Assembly (NCBI GenBank): GCA_026708265.1
Contig: JAPOVI010000327.1
Coordinates: 1-42,114 of the forward strand
Reading direction: 5' to 3'
Source: Acidobacteriota bacterium
GTDB taxonomy: Bacteria; Acidobacteriota; Vicinamibacteria; Vicinamibacterales; UBA8438
DNA: 42,114 bases
Position 1 is the first letter of the stretch. Every line of letters begins with the position of its first letter. Position numbers and translations under genes: made by a program. The notes under the pieces were generated by a model, which had not been told where the DNA came from, searched no databases, and saw nothing but the letters and a program-made list of their open reading frames with translations. Positions 18,504 to 25,594 of the stretch are shown in pieces.

Positions 18504-19796
18504 TCAGATGGGGCTTCGCCCCAAGCCCCCGGCGTTCGCTTGCGGGGACCCCTTCGCCCCGCGCCGCTCCCGCCGAGGCGCGCTGTGCGCGCCTCGCGGG
18601 CCGCCGATGACTCCGGCGTCCCGCAGCGCATCGAGCTCTGAATCGTCCAGCGCGAGCTCGGCGCGCAGCAGCTCGTCGGTGTGCTCCCCCAGCCGGGGCG
18701 GGCGCTTCACCGGCACCCGCGATCCGGACAGGCGCGGCGCAAAGCCCGGAACGCGCACCTTGCCGTGCACCGGCAGGTCCATCTCCTCGATGAAGCCGCG
18801 CTCGGCCAGGTGACGGTCGCGAAGCAGCTCCGCCGTGTCCAGGCATGCGCTGCAGGGAACGCCCGCGGCGCCCAGGGCCTCCATCGCCTCGAGCTTGGTC
18901 CGTGCTCCCGTCCAGGCGCTGATCTCCTCGTGCAGCGCCCGATGGTTCTGAATGCGCCAGGGCACGCTGTAGAAGCGCAGGTCCACGCGCAGCTCGGGGC
19001 GGCCCATGGCCGTGCACAGGGAGGCCCACTGGCGCTCCGTCATCGGCATGAGATAGACGTAGTCGTTGGGGCCGAACGGCTTGCAGGGATAGAGGTCACC
19101 GGGGGGCACGTCGCCCGCGTTGCCGCTGCGCGGCGCCGCCCGGGCGCCCCAGCGCGAGCCGATGGCGCCGCGCCCCCGCACGAAGAACGTCATGGCCTCC
19201 TGCATCGAGAGGTCGATCCGTTGCCCCCGACCCGTGCGCAACTTCTCCGCCCAGGCGGCCAGGACGGCCACCGCCGCGTACATCCCGGCGCCGGCATCGC
19301 CCATCGATCCGGGAATCGTCGGGGGCCCGTCCCGCTCCCCGTTGATCGAGAACGCGCCGGCCGCCGCCTGCGCGATCGGCGTCTGGACCGCGAAGCCGGC
19401 GTACGGGCCGCTGCCGCCGAAGCCCTTGATGCGTGCGTAGATCAGCGCCGGCGCAACGGGGCGCAGCGCCTCCGGGTCGATGCCGAGCCGCTCCATCACG
19501 CCGGGCCCGAAGTTCTCCACCAGGACGTCGAACTTCGGCACGAGCCGCAGGAACAGAGCGTGGCCCGGGGCGCTGCCGACGTCGATCGCGAGGCTCCGCT
19601 TGTTGGCGTTCCAGGCGCAGAACAGGGGCGCGTACGCTTCGTTGCGGGCGCTGTCCGCGCCGCGGGCCCGGTCGCCCCGCCCGGGCTTCTCGACCTTCAC
19701 GACATCGGCGCCCAGCCAGGCCAACGCCTGCGTGCACGCGGGTCCGGCCTCGAACTGCGTCAGGTCGAGGACCCTCAGACCGTCCAATGCAGGCAA
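18504..19796 (-). CDS. CaiB/BaiF-type family III CoA-transferase (first copy)
   Basis: A 430-residue paralogue of the following gene, with LDGLRVLDLTQFEAGPACTQ at the N-terminus, WNANKRSLAIDV, VLVENFGPGVMERL and catalytic D167 in SMGDAGAG. The start is a TTG at 19796: it aligns with the ATG of the second copy and has GGAG about 6 bases before it. The C-terminus carries about 35 extra residues (from GGPRGAHSAPRRER on) compared with its sister, which ends shortly after DAGVIRDAARQ. That tail is encoded by a palindromic repeat (18510-18596), so it is probably an insertion that extended the frame rather than a functional domain. The gene follows the unknown 348-residue protein by 31 bases. Confidence 0.9.
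   Translation of the reverse strand: MPALDGLRVLDLTQFEAGPACTQALAWLGADVVKVEKPGRGDRARGADSARNEAYAPLFCAWNANKRSLAIDVGSAPGHALFLRLVPKFDVLVENFGPGVMERLGIDPEALRPVAPALIYARIKGFGGSGPYAGFAVQTPIAQAAAGAFSINGERDGPPTIPGSMGDAGAGMYAAVAVLAAWAEKLRTGRGQRIDLSMQEAMTFFVRGRGAIGSRWGARAAPRSGNAGDVPPGDLYPCKPFGPNDYVYLMPMTERQWASLCTAMGRPELRVDLRFYSVPWRIQNHRALHEEISAWTGARTKLEAMEALGAAGVPCSACLDTAELLRDRHLAERGFIEEMDLPVHGKVRVPGFAPRLSGSRVPVKRPPRLGEHTDELLRAELALDDSELDALRDAGVIGGPRGAHSAPRRERRGAKGSPQANAGGLGRSPI
18510..18596. repeat. Palindromic REP-like element
   Basis: Two hairpins lie here: GGGGC-TTC-GCCCC at 18510-18522 (alternatively GGGGCTT pairing with AAGCCCC at 18523-18529), and CGAGGCGCGC-TGT-GCGCGCCTCG at 18574-18596 with perfect 10-base arms. 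The composition differs from the flanking coding sequence. The element sits at the border of the two CoA-transferase genes and codes for the extra C-terminal tail of the first. No other copy was seen in this window. Confidence 0.6.
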
Positions 19797-19827
19797 GACG
19801 CGCGCTCCGCTGGCCGGCTGGACCGCC

Positions 19828-20874
19828 TCATCCGTCGAACCGACGCACGACCATCGCCACGTAGGCCTTGGCGGCGATGCGGTCCTGATCCACGACGATC
19901 TTGATGTGGTTGATGTACTGGTAGACCCGGTAGGCGCCGTGGGGGCCGAGCACCCGTTCGGTGCGCGGCCACGCGCGCAGCCCCTCGGCCTTCGCAGGCA
20001 GGCACCACTCTCGGTCCGTCAGCCGCTCGATCAGCAGGCGCCAGCCCGTGCGGTCGACGGGAGACCGCTGCACCGGACGGAACAGCTCCAGCCCCAGCCG
20101 CGGCGACACGCCGCTCGCCGAGACGTCGAGGCTGAGCACGGCGCCGGGCAGGGTCAGGTCGTTCGTCGCCGCCGTCACCGACAGGACCGTAGCGGCGGAT
20201 CCCGGCCATCGGAGCCGATCGAGCAGGCTGGGAAGCTCGGCGGGGTCGATGCGATGCACGACGAGGCGCACGGCTCGCTGCGGCCGCCCCGCCAGCACGC
20301 CGGCCTGGACGACCAACCCGGCATCGGAGACCACCTCGTGCACGCGCTCGACCTGGCGCAACTCCGCGGGGTCGGCATGCAGACCGGCCGCGGCCCAGAG
20401 CGCGGCGACGGCGTCGGCCGGATCGTCGAGGAGCTTCCGCGCGGCGTCGATCGAAGCGCCGCCGGGCACGAAGAAGATGCCGGGCGGCGGCGGTTCCTCG
20501 CGACGATGCGCCGGAACGTCGTACTCGAGGATGATGCTGCCGCCCCTGCGGGCAAGAAAAGAGGCGGGATCGCGCGCGTTCCGGGCGAGGCAGGCGCCCA
20601 GCGCTGCCGCGGCGGAACCGGACGGCGCCTCCGCGCCGGCACGGACGTAGTGCGCGGCGAGGGGCGAGCCGGGCGCGGCAATCACGCAGAAATCCGAGTC
20701 GGCCGCCTCGTCGCGGAGCGCGAACTCGAAGCCGAATGGATGATCGATCGCGCACAGCGGCAATCGCTCCGCCACTGCCACGAGACGCTCGAGTCCGGCT
20801 CCGCCCAGCAACGCCGGTGGGAACAGCCGCTTCATTCCCCCGAGAAGCCCCCCGAAGGACAGGCTGTCACTCAC
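19828..20874 (-). CDS. Uncharacterised protein in the RiPP operon
   Basis: A 348-residue protein that I do not recognise. It has no signal peptide or membrane helix and no obvious metal or nucleotide motif. Visible features are a central SIILEYDVP strand, PGIFFVPGG, two repeated strand patterns (VRLVVHRIDPAELPSLL and VLSLDVSASGVSPRLGLEL), CLPAKAEGLRAWP, and a conserved-looking end YQYINHIKIVVDQDRIAAKAYVAM. The alternating strand-helix layout suggests an alpha/beta repeat enzyme or scaffold. The GTG at 20874 was chosen for length; an ATG at 20835 with a G-rich upstream region is a good alternative. It is the first gene after the precursor and its hairpin, and precedes the CoA-transferases by 31 bases, so it may bind or modify the precursor. 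This role is inference. Confidence 0.8.
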   Translation of the reverse strand: MSDSLSFGGLLGGMKRLFPPALLGGAGLERLVAVAERLPLCAIDHPFGFEFALRDEAADSDFCVIAAPGSPLAAHYVRAGAEAPSGSAAAALGACLARNARDPASFLARRGGSIILEYDVPAHRREEPPPPGIFFVPGGASIDAARKLLDDPADAVAALWAAAGLHADPAELRQVERVHEVVSDAGLVVQAGVLAGRPQRAVRLVVHRIDPAELPSLLDRLRWPGSAATVLSVTAATNDLTLPGAVLSLDVSASGVSPRLGLELFRPVQRSPVDRTGWRLLIERLTDREWCLPAKAEGLRAWPRTERVLGPHGAYRVYQYINHIKIVVDQDRIAAKAYVAMVVRRFDG

Positions 20875-21021
20875 GCGGCAGGCACCCGAAACCCGTCGAC
20901 CGCACGCGTGTCGAGTTGCTGCGCCCCGTCGAGATCGGCCACCGAAACCTGACTGTCGACGGAGCCGGACTAGCGCCGCCAACCCGTCGCACGCTCCGGG
21001 TCGGCCCCAGCCCCCACCGTC

Positions 21022-21077
21022 CTAGGAGCTTGCGCCACGGCACTCACGTCGTTGCGTTCTGCGGCGCAAGCTCCTAG
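21022..21077 (-). terminator. 15-base stem hairpin just after the precursor gene
   Basis: CTAGGAGCTTGCGCC (21022-21036) and GGCGCAAGCTCCTAG (21063-21077) are perfect inverted repeats with a 26-base loop. The hairpin begins 4 bases after the precursor stop and lies about 150 bases before the next gene. There is no T-run, so it is more likely a partial terminator or an mRNA-stabilising hairpin, which would give more precursor than enzyme, as is usual in RiPP operons. Confidence 0.6.
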
Positions 21078-21081
21078 ACCG

Positions 21082-21348
21082 CTAGACCGGAGAGCACCAG
21101 TGGCCACCGGCGACGGCGCGCATGTCCTCTTCGCCGAGCTTGGCCGAGGGCGGGATGACGAAGTGGGCGGTCGTGGCCGTGTCCTCGTGCACCTGGATGT
21201 CGAGACCGTCCGGAACGGTCAGGTCCAGTTCTGCCTCGATCACCGCCCTGGGATCCGCGAGCAGGCGGGACCGGAACTCCTCGTCCTCCACCGACTTGTT
21301 TCGGACGTAGTTGTTGAAGTCCTCGAAGGTCTGAAACTGCTGGGCCAT
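21082..21348 (-). CDS. NHLP-type RiPP precursor peptide
   Basis: An 88-residue precursor with a nitrile-hydratase-alpha-like leader: FNNYVRNKSVEDEEFRSRLL, then LADPRAVIEAELDLTVPDG, a strand IQVHEDTATTAHFVIPP, and the recognition helix LGEEDMRAVAGG. The Gly81-Gly82 pair is the expected C39 cleavage site, leaving only six residues, HWCSPV (83-88), as the core. ATG at 21348 has AGGAG about nine bases upstream. It heads the minus operon and is followed at once by a strong hairpin. The leader fits NHLP family descriptions very well. The core contains one His, Trp, Cys, Ser and Pro, all possible targets; no usual azole, lanthionine or radical-SAM enzyme is encoded nearby. Confidence 0.92.
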   Translation of the reverse strand: MAQQFQTFEDFNNYVRNKSVEDEEFRSRLLADPRAVIEAELDLTVPDGLDIQVHEDTATTAHFVIPPSAKLGEEDMRAVAGGHWCSPV

Positions 21349-21698
21349 CGGTGTTCTCCTTCCTCTCGCGGCTTCCTGACAGCCAGCCGTGCGAGCGGAT
21401 GCCCACGGCTGCCGTGCCGCAGCGTCAGCGCAACGCCGTACTGGCAAGTCTACCGATCTCTTTCTGACAACTTGGCGATAAACGAGGGGATCGTGGTGGT
21501 CGTTTGGCGAATTAGCTGGCTTTGCCCCGATGTCTACCTTCCCTCCCGCAGCGACCCGACGCGCCTACCCACCTCCGCCGAGCGTCCTGTCCGCCTTCGG
21601 GGGCGGCGCTGGGGCTCCCGCCGTCGGCCTCTGCGGCGTGGTCAGCGACGGGATTACACTTGCCCGCGCGGCACGCGGCGCCGGACACGATCAGAGCC
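21349..21698. other. Intergenic region between the precursor operon and pdxJ
   Basis: Divergent control region of 350 bases. It holds the precursor ribosome site and, at 21451-21480, the motif shared with the desaturase operon. The pdxJ-proximal part contains no convincing gene; open frames here are chance extensions of pdxJ or of the precursor frame. Confidence 0.6.
21451..21480 (-). promoter_or_regulatory. Candidate shared regulatory motif upstream of the precursor operon
   Basis: Read on the minus strand this is TATCGCCAAG followed by TTGTCAGA-N7-CGGTA, matching 5680-5709 upstream of the desaturase/export operon at 20 of 30 positions with no gaps. It ends 102 bases before the precursor ATG. 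A TAGACT follows TTGTCA only 12 bases later, too close for a standard sigma-70 promoter. Confidence 0.5.
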
Positions 21699-22496
21699 AT
21701 GACCCTGCTCTCCGTCAACGTCAACAAGATCGCGTGGCTCCGCAACTCGCGCGAGGGGACCCGGCCGGACGTCCTCGGGGCGGCGCGGACGGCCATCGCG
21801 GCCGGGGCCGGGGGCATCACGGTGCACCCGCGCCCGGATCAGCGGCACATCCGGCCCGGCGACGTGCACGCCCTGGCCGCGATGCTGCGCGCCGACCACC
21901 CCGAGATCGAGTTCAACGTCGAGGGCAACCCCGCCGCCGGACCCCGCGACAACGGCTACCCGGGCTTCGACCGGCTCATCGAAGAGGCGCGGCCCGACCA
22001 GGCCACGCTGGTCCCGGACGCCGATGCGCAACTCACCTCCGACCACGGATGGGACCTGTCCGACCCCGCCGCCGCGCGACGGGTGACGGAGGTCGCCGCT
22101 CGCTACCGGAGCCGGGGCGTTCGGGTGAGCGTGTTCATGGACCCGGAGCCCGAGCAGATCGCCCGCGCGCAGGCGTGCGGCGTCGACCGCATCGAGCTCT
22201 ACACCGGCCCCTACGCGGAGGCCGTCGCCCGCCACGGGCTCGACCACGTGGGGAGTCGCGCGCGGCTGGAGACCTACGCCCGCGCGGCCCGGCGAGCGAC
22301 CGACCTGGGCCTGGGGGTCAACGCCGGGCACGACCTCGACCTGGACAACCTGGCCGCCTTCATCGCCATCGGCGGCATCGCCGAGGTCTCCATCGGTCAC
22401 GCCCTGATCGCGGACGCCCTCGACATCGGCCTCGCGGCGGCGGTGCGGAAGTACCTCGACGCGATCGCGGCCGGCACCGCGAAGCGCGGAGATTGA
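21699..22496 (+). CDS. pdxJ: Pyridoxine 5'-phosphate synthase
   Basis: A 265-residue TIM-barrel enzyme that condenses 1-deoxyxylulose 5-phosphate with 3-amino-2-oxopropyl phosphate to pyridoxine 5'-phosphate, the last ring-forming step of DXP-dependent vitamin B6 synthesis. The family signature HPRPDQRHI lies at 43-51, NVEGN near 73-77, and [10 protein letters not shown] and SIGHALI form the phosphate-binding end. The ATG at 21699 gives the standard N-terminus [18 protein letters not shown]; the frame is open further upstream but without homology. The ribosome site is weak. It stands alone, divergent from the RiPP precursor, and seems to be a housekeeping gene marking the edge of the cluster. 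Confidence 0.95.
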   Translation: MTLLSVNVNKIAWLRNSREGTRPDVLGAARTAIAAGAGGITVHPRPDQRHIRPGDVHALAAMLRADHPEIEFNVEGNPAAGPRDNGYPGFDRLIEEARPDQATLVPDADAQLTSDHGWDLSDPAAARRVTEVAARYRSRGVRVSVFMDPEPEQIARAQACGVDRIELYTGPYAEAVARHGLDHVGSRARLETYARAARRATDLGLGVNAGHDLDLDNLAAFIAIGGIAEVSIGHALIADALDIGLAAAVRKYLDAIAAGTAKRGD

Positions 22497-22585
22497 GGGA
22501 GCGCCAGTGCGCGCACGGACGGGCAGGCGTGCGCCCACCCGTCCGGTCCACGCTCCCGATGGGGTTGCTGCGACCGCTCAGACCA

Positions 22586-22981
22586 TCACGGCTGGGGTTT
22601 CACCTCCTGGATCTGGATCAGGTTGCCGCACGAATCGTCGAATACCGCGGCAATGATGGTCCCCATGTCTGTTGGCGGCAGTACGAATCGCACACCTCTT
22701 GCCGTGAGGCGCTCGTGTTCGGCCTTGACGTCGTCGACCGCGAAGGCGGTCCAGTGGATCCCGTCCTTGACGAGCGCCTCCTTGAGCGAACGCACCGCGG
22801 GATGGACGTCGGGCTCGAGCACCAACTGCGTCCCCTCCGGGGCTTCCGGGGATACGACAGTGATCCAGGCGTGCTCTCCCAGGGGGATGTTGTGCTTCAA
22901 CTGGAAGCCAAGCGTTTCCGTGTAGAAGCGAAGCGCCTTCTGCTGGTCGTCTACCGCGACGCTGGCCAGGTGGATTCTCAT
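22586..22981 (-). CDS. VOC-family (glyoxalase/bleomycin-resistance-like) protein, copy 1
   Basis: A 131-residue vicinal-oxygen-chelate protein with paired beta-alpha-beta-beta-beta units: VAVDDQQKALRFYTETLGF at the start and FDDSCGNLIQIQEV at the end. Such proteins bind a metal and act as small dioxygenases, isomerases or drug-binding proteins; the substrate here is unknown. The ATG at 22981 matches the start of the paralogue at 40010-40405; a GTG six bases upstream is a less likely choice. It lies six bases after the ArsR gene and is probably co-transcribed and coupled with it. Confidence 0.88.
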   Translation of the reverse strand: MRIHLASVAVDDQQKALRFYTETLGFQLKHNIPLGEHAWITVVSPEAPEGTQLVLEPDVHPAVRSLKEALVKDGIHWTAFAVDDVKAEHERLTARGVRFVLPPTDMGTIIAAVFDDSCGNLIQIQEVKPQP

Positions 22982-22987
22982 CTGCAC

Positions 22988-23269
22988 TCATGTCCTTTCA
23001 TCTGTTGCGATTGGCCAACGCTCCACGATGGCCTTCAGCGGGCCGCCCACGAACCAATGGAGCTTCGACCGTCCCTCGCGCCTCGTGCGAATCAGCCCGG
23101 CCGCCTCCAGGACGTCCAGGTGTTGCGCGACCGCCTGCCGCGAGGAGTTGATGCCGTGCTTCATGGTCAGGCGTGCGCAGAGCTCGAAGAGCGACTGACC
23201 TGACCGATCGACGAGCTCGTCCAGGAGGGCTCGCCTGGTGGGGTCGGCGATTGCGCGATACACGTCCAT
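22988..23269 (-). CDS. ArsR-family transcriptional regulator, copy 1
   Basis: A 93-residue winged-helix repressor beginning MDVYRAIADPTRRALLDEL, with the recognition helix in SSRQAVAQHLDVLEAAGLI and the wing TRREGRSKLHWFV. It has only one cysteine at the usual metal-site helix (FELCARL), so it lacks the CxC pair of metal-sensing ArsR proteins and more likely senses something else. The start at 23269 matches the paralogue (40402-40692); the frame continues upstream through the promoter without meaning. Upstream lies a promoter with two palindromes, so it probably represses itself and the VOC gene. Confidence 0.9.
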   Translation of the reverse strand: MDVYRAIADPTRRALLDELVDRSGQSLFELCARLTMKHGINSSRQAVAQHLDVLEAAGLIRTRREGRSKLHWFVGGPLKAIVERWPIATDERT

Positions 23270-23286
23270 GAGCACCAGCCTTGAGG

Positions 23287-23341
23287 CAAGCGTTCGCTTG
23301 CATGTCAGGCGATGATACGCAAGTGCATGCTTGCGTGTCAA
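23287..23341 (-). promoter_or_regulatory. ArsR promoter with two palindromic operators
   Basis: On the minus strand TTGACA (23336-23341) and TATCAT (23312-23317) are 18 bases apart, a near-consensus sigma-70 promoter. A palindrome with ACGCAAG/CTTGCGT arms (23317-23336) fills the spacer, and CAAGCG-AA-CGCTTG (23287-23300) lies just after the expected start of transcription. Both share the CAAGC/GCTTG half-site. The same arrangement, with the same distance to the start codon, stands before the second ArsR gene. Confidence 0.8.
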
Positions 23342-23371
23342 CGTGCAAGCCGGGAGGCGGGCCGGAGGCCG

Positions 23372-23915
23372 ATGACGAACCCCATGGCCGCCGGCGACCC
23401 GGTCGTGGCCCCGACGGGCTGGCGTTCAGCTACGGCAGCGGCCAGGTGCTGCACGGCATCTCGTTCGCGGTGCGGCCCGGCGAGGTGGTCGGGCTGCTGG
23501 GCAGGAACGGCGCCGGGAAGGGGCGAGAGGAGGTGCCCGAGGATCGGCTGCAGGCGCGCATCGACCGCTTCCTGAAGCAGTTCGGCCTCGCCGACGGCCG
23601 GGTCGCCTCGCAGAAGGTCGACGAGCCGCTCTCGGACCTGCAAGTGAACGCCGGCATCATGGTGCGGGATCTGAGCGCCGCCCTCGTCGACGAACGCAGG
23701 GCGGCCCCTTACAGCTCGCGCAGGGGGATCCCCTGGCTGGTCGTCGGCGTGGCGAGCGACGCAAGGGGCGGGCGCTGGGCGCGGCGCCGCGCAACAGGGT
23801 CGACCTGCCCTACTCGCAGCGGCTCGCGCGCACGGGGACGGTCGCGGTGAGGACGTCGACCGACACGGAGCGGACGGCGCTCGCGTTGCTGGCCCCGGGT
23901 CGCGAGGTCGATTGA
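23372..23915 (+). pseudogene. Collapsed remnant of an ABC ATPase joined to an ADOP fragment
   Basis: The first part matches the ABC ATPase at 27524-28318 (start ATGACGAACCCCATG, then FSYGSGQVLHGISF and GRNGAGK), but a one-base deletion shifts the frame near the start. The sequence from Walker A to the helical region is missing, the stretch EVPEDRLQARIDRFL follows directly, the ABC signature is lost, and a damaged DEPLSDL/VNAGIMVRDL block comes next. From about 23730 on the match switches to an ADOP gene (about 32020-32206, PWLVVGVASDA... to REVD). At least three deletions are needed. It keeps the ATPase-then-ADOP order of the intact 27.5-32.7 kb module, so it is a decayed second copy of that module. 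Confidence 0.85.
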
Positions 23916-24003
23916 GTGCGCCGCCTCGAGCGCGAGGATTCACGGAAGAGATGCCCGCGGACCCCCTTCTGTGCCTTGACGCACACGGCGTCCTGACGAA
24001 ACA

Positions 24004-24972
24004 TCAGAAGCGCGGATCGAATCGGTCGTCGCCGGATCGGCATCCGGGATGCTGTAGCCGCAGTTCGGTATACCAACGACGCAATCGCCCAAGCTCCCGT
24101 CGGGGCTCGTCTTGCGGCATGCCACGATGCATGAATCGTCTGTGGACGCTCTCGCCGTCTCTATCAGCGTAGTACTTCATCAAGACCAAGCCGCCGTAAT
24201 AGACATCCTCGGTCCCCAAGGTGGTGCTTCGATCCAGGTTCTCAGACCAGGAAATCACCTTGTTGTCCGTCTCCCGACGACCCGCGTACTCAAAGTTGTT
24301 CCAGAAGCCTGTCGTCCTCGCCCACGGCGTCCCGTGTGCGTACGCGTCGTACTGCGCCAGTCCTTCCGTCACAAAGGTAGGAAGGTCAAAGTCGAACGCC
24401 ATCTGCACGATGTGGATCATTTCGTGGGTGTAGGTAGCTGCCGCCTCCTCGAACACATTCGAGTAGCACGCGCCCTTCGCCGTCGGCCAATCGCTCATCA
24501 GCGAGGGGGTCATCGCGTGAATCTCCGCGACGGTGCGATCTCCTCTGGAGTGGCAGCATCCGGCGAACGCGTAGCCCTTGGAGATGCGGCCCGCCTCGCG
24601 CGGATACATGAACACGTCTACGTACATCCGCTGTCCCTTGCGAGTGGGTCGGCGCACGCCGTACTTCGTCCTCCCAACCCTCAGAGCCCTGCGCAGAGCT
24701 CTCTCTACAACCCCGATGTCACGCTCGGTCGCGCCGCCGTGGCACAGGGTGAAGTGGGGATAGTGCGCGGTTCTCCAACGTAATCCCGTGTTGTTCCAGC
24801 GGTTTCCACACGGCCCCAGTTCATCATCGACGTTCTGGCCTCGGTCTGGCTCGACAACGAAGAAGTCCGGAGCCTCCTGTTGCCCCGCGTTCGCCGGCGC
24901 CGCCACCACCACTACCGCCAACATCAGCCCCGCGACCATTGCCGCAGCCGTCAGAACCTTGCGGACCTCCAT
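24004..24972 (-). CDS. Putative secreted zinc metallopeptidase (HExxH)
   Basis: A 322-residue exported protein. The N-terminus is a clear signal peptide (about 1-29, ending ANA). A zinc-peptidase motif HEMIH lies at 183-187 with the downstream glutamate E203 in FVTEGLAQYDA, the gluzincin layout seen in M1/basic-secretory-like peptidases. Cysteines at 55, 77, 139, 140 and 169 could form disulphides in the periplasm or outside. The ATG at 24972 follows GGAAGGG by about nine bases; the frame reaches further upstream but the signal peptide fixes the start. It is a single gene on its own strand. Peptidase activity is inferred from the motif only. Confidence 0.8.
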   Translation of the reverse strand: MEVRKVLTAAAMVAGLMLAVVVVAAPANAGQQEAPDFFVVEPDRGQNVDDELGPCGNRWNNTGLRWRTAHYPHFTLCHGGATERDIGVVERALRRALRVGRTKYGVRRPTRKGQRMYVDVFMYPREAGRISKGYAFAGCCHSRGDRTVAEIHAMTPSLMSDWPTAKGACYSNVFEEAAATYTHEMIHIVQMAFDFDLPTFVTEGLAQYDAYAHGTPWARTTGFWNNFEYAGRRETDNKVISWSENLDRSTTLGTEDVYYGGLVLMKYYADRDGESVHRRFMHRGMPQDEPRRELGRLRRWYTELRLQHPGCRSGDDRFDPRF

Positions 24973-25186
24973 CGGTTCACCCTTCCCACGGGCTGCCTTC
25001 AAGCGCATTCGCATACACGGTCGCGTTGTTGAGGGAGTAGTCAAGACCTCGCCGCCGGCCCTCATGGCTCACCGCAAGCTCATAATCGTACCCCAGCCTT
25101 TATGACAATGGGGTGACAGACGTCGGCACATTGGTGATCCTTCGACGGTGCGCTCGGCGGATGCTGCCCTGGGGCGCCTCAGCCGC

Positions 25187-25369
25187 AGCGTTGCGCCACG
25201 CTGGCGAGCGTCGATCCCGACGTGCGGGTGTCGTTACTCACCGGGACGGGCATCGTGGGCTCTGCGCTCGCGCGGGATCACGGCCTTTGGTCTGCTGGCC
25301 GGGTGGGTTCAGGCGTACCGCGCATCCCGGCTCCACCCGGCGCGCACGTTGACAGAAACCCGATCGTAG
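25187..25369 (+). pseudogene. Possible FtsX/ADOP permease C-terminal scrap
   Basis: One frame reads TLASVDPDVRV, like the VDPD segment of ADOP periplasmic domains, and after a frame change the sequence ends GLLAGWVQAYRASRLHPARTL before a stop, like the final FtsX helix and tail (compare ARRASRVHPVTALRTD). The region between is missing. This looks like an internally deleted, frame-shifted permease end; it could still be chance. Confidence 0.4.
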
Positions 25370-25471
25370 GCGCTACGAAGAACCCGGCCCCATTTCCGAG
25401 GACCCGAACCAACCGGCGGTCGAGGCCGCGCCACAGTGGCTCGGTCCTCCCTGCTGCAACCCGGCCGCACC

Positions 25472-25594
25472 CTACCAGAGCACGGGCGCCGGATCGCGGG
25501 CGACCTCCCCATCGGGCGTCACGAGCGTGAGTCCGTGCAGGATCGCCTGGGCAACCAGTCCCCGATCGAACGGATCGGCAGCCGGAGCCGACCC
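25472..25594 (-). pseudogene. C-terminal scrap of a VapC-like PIN-domain toxin
   Basis: The minus strand encodes DPFDRGLVAQAILHGLTLVT followed by PDGEVARDPAPVLW and a stop, matching the conserved last third of VapC toxins (DPFDRxLxAQA...LxTxD...). The first acidic residues and the start are missing, so it is not functional. It lies directly after the AAA/TOPRIM gene on the same strand. Confidence 0.65.

Noticed and set aside
25082..25108. TTGTCA/GATTAT promoter before the metallopeptidase
   Set aside because: Spacer is only 15 bases and the -10 box is poor; kept only as a remark.
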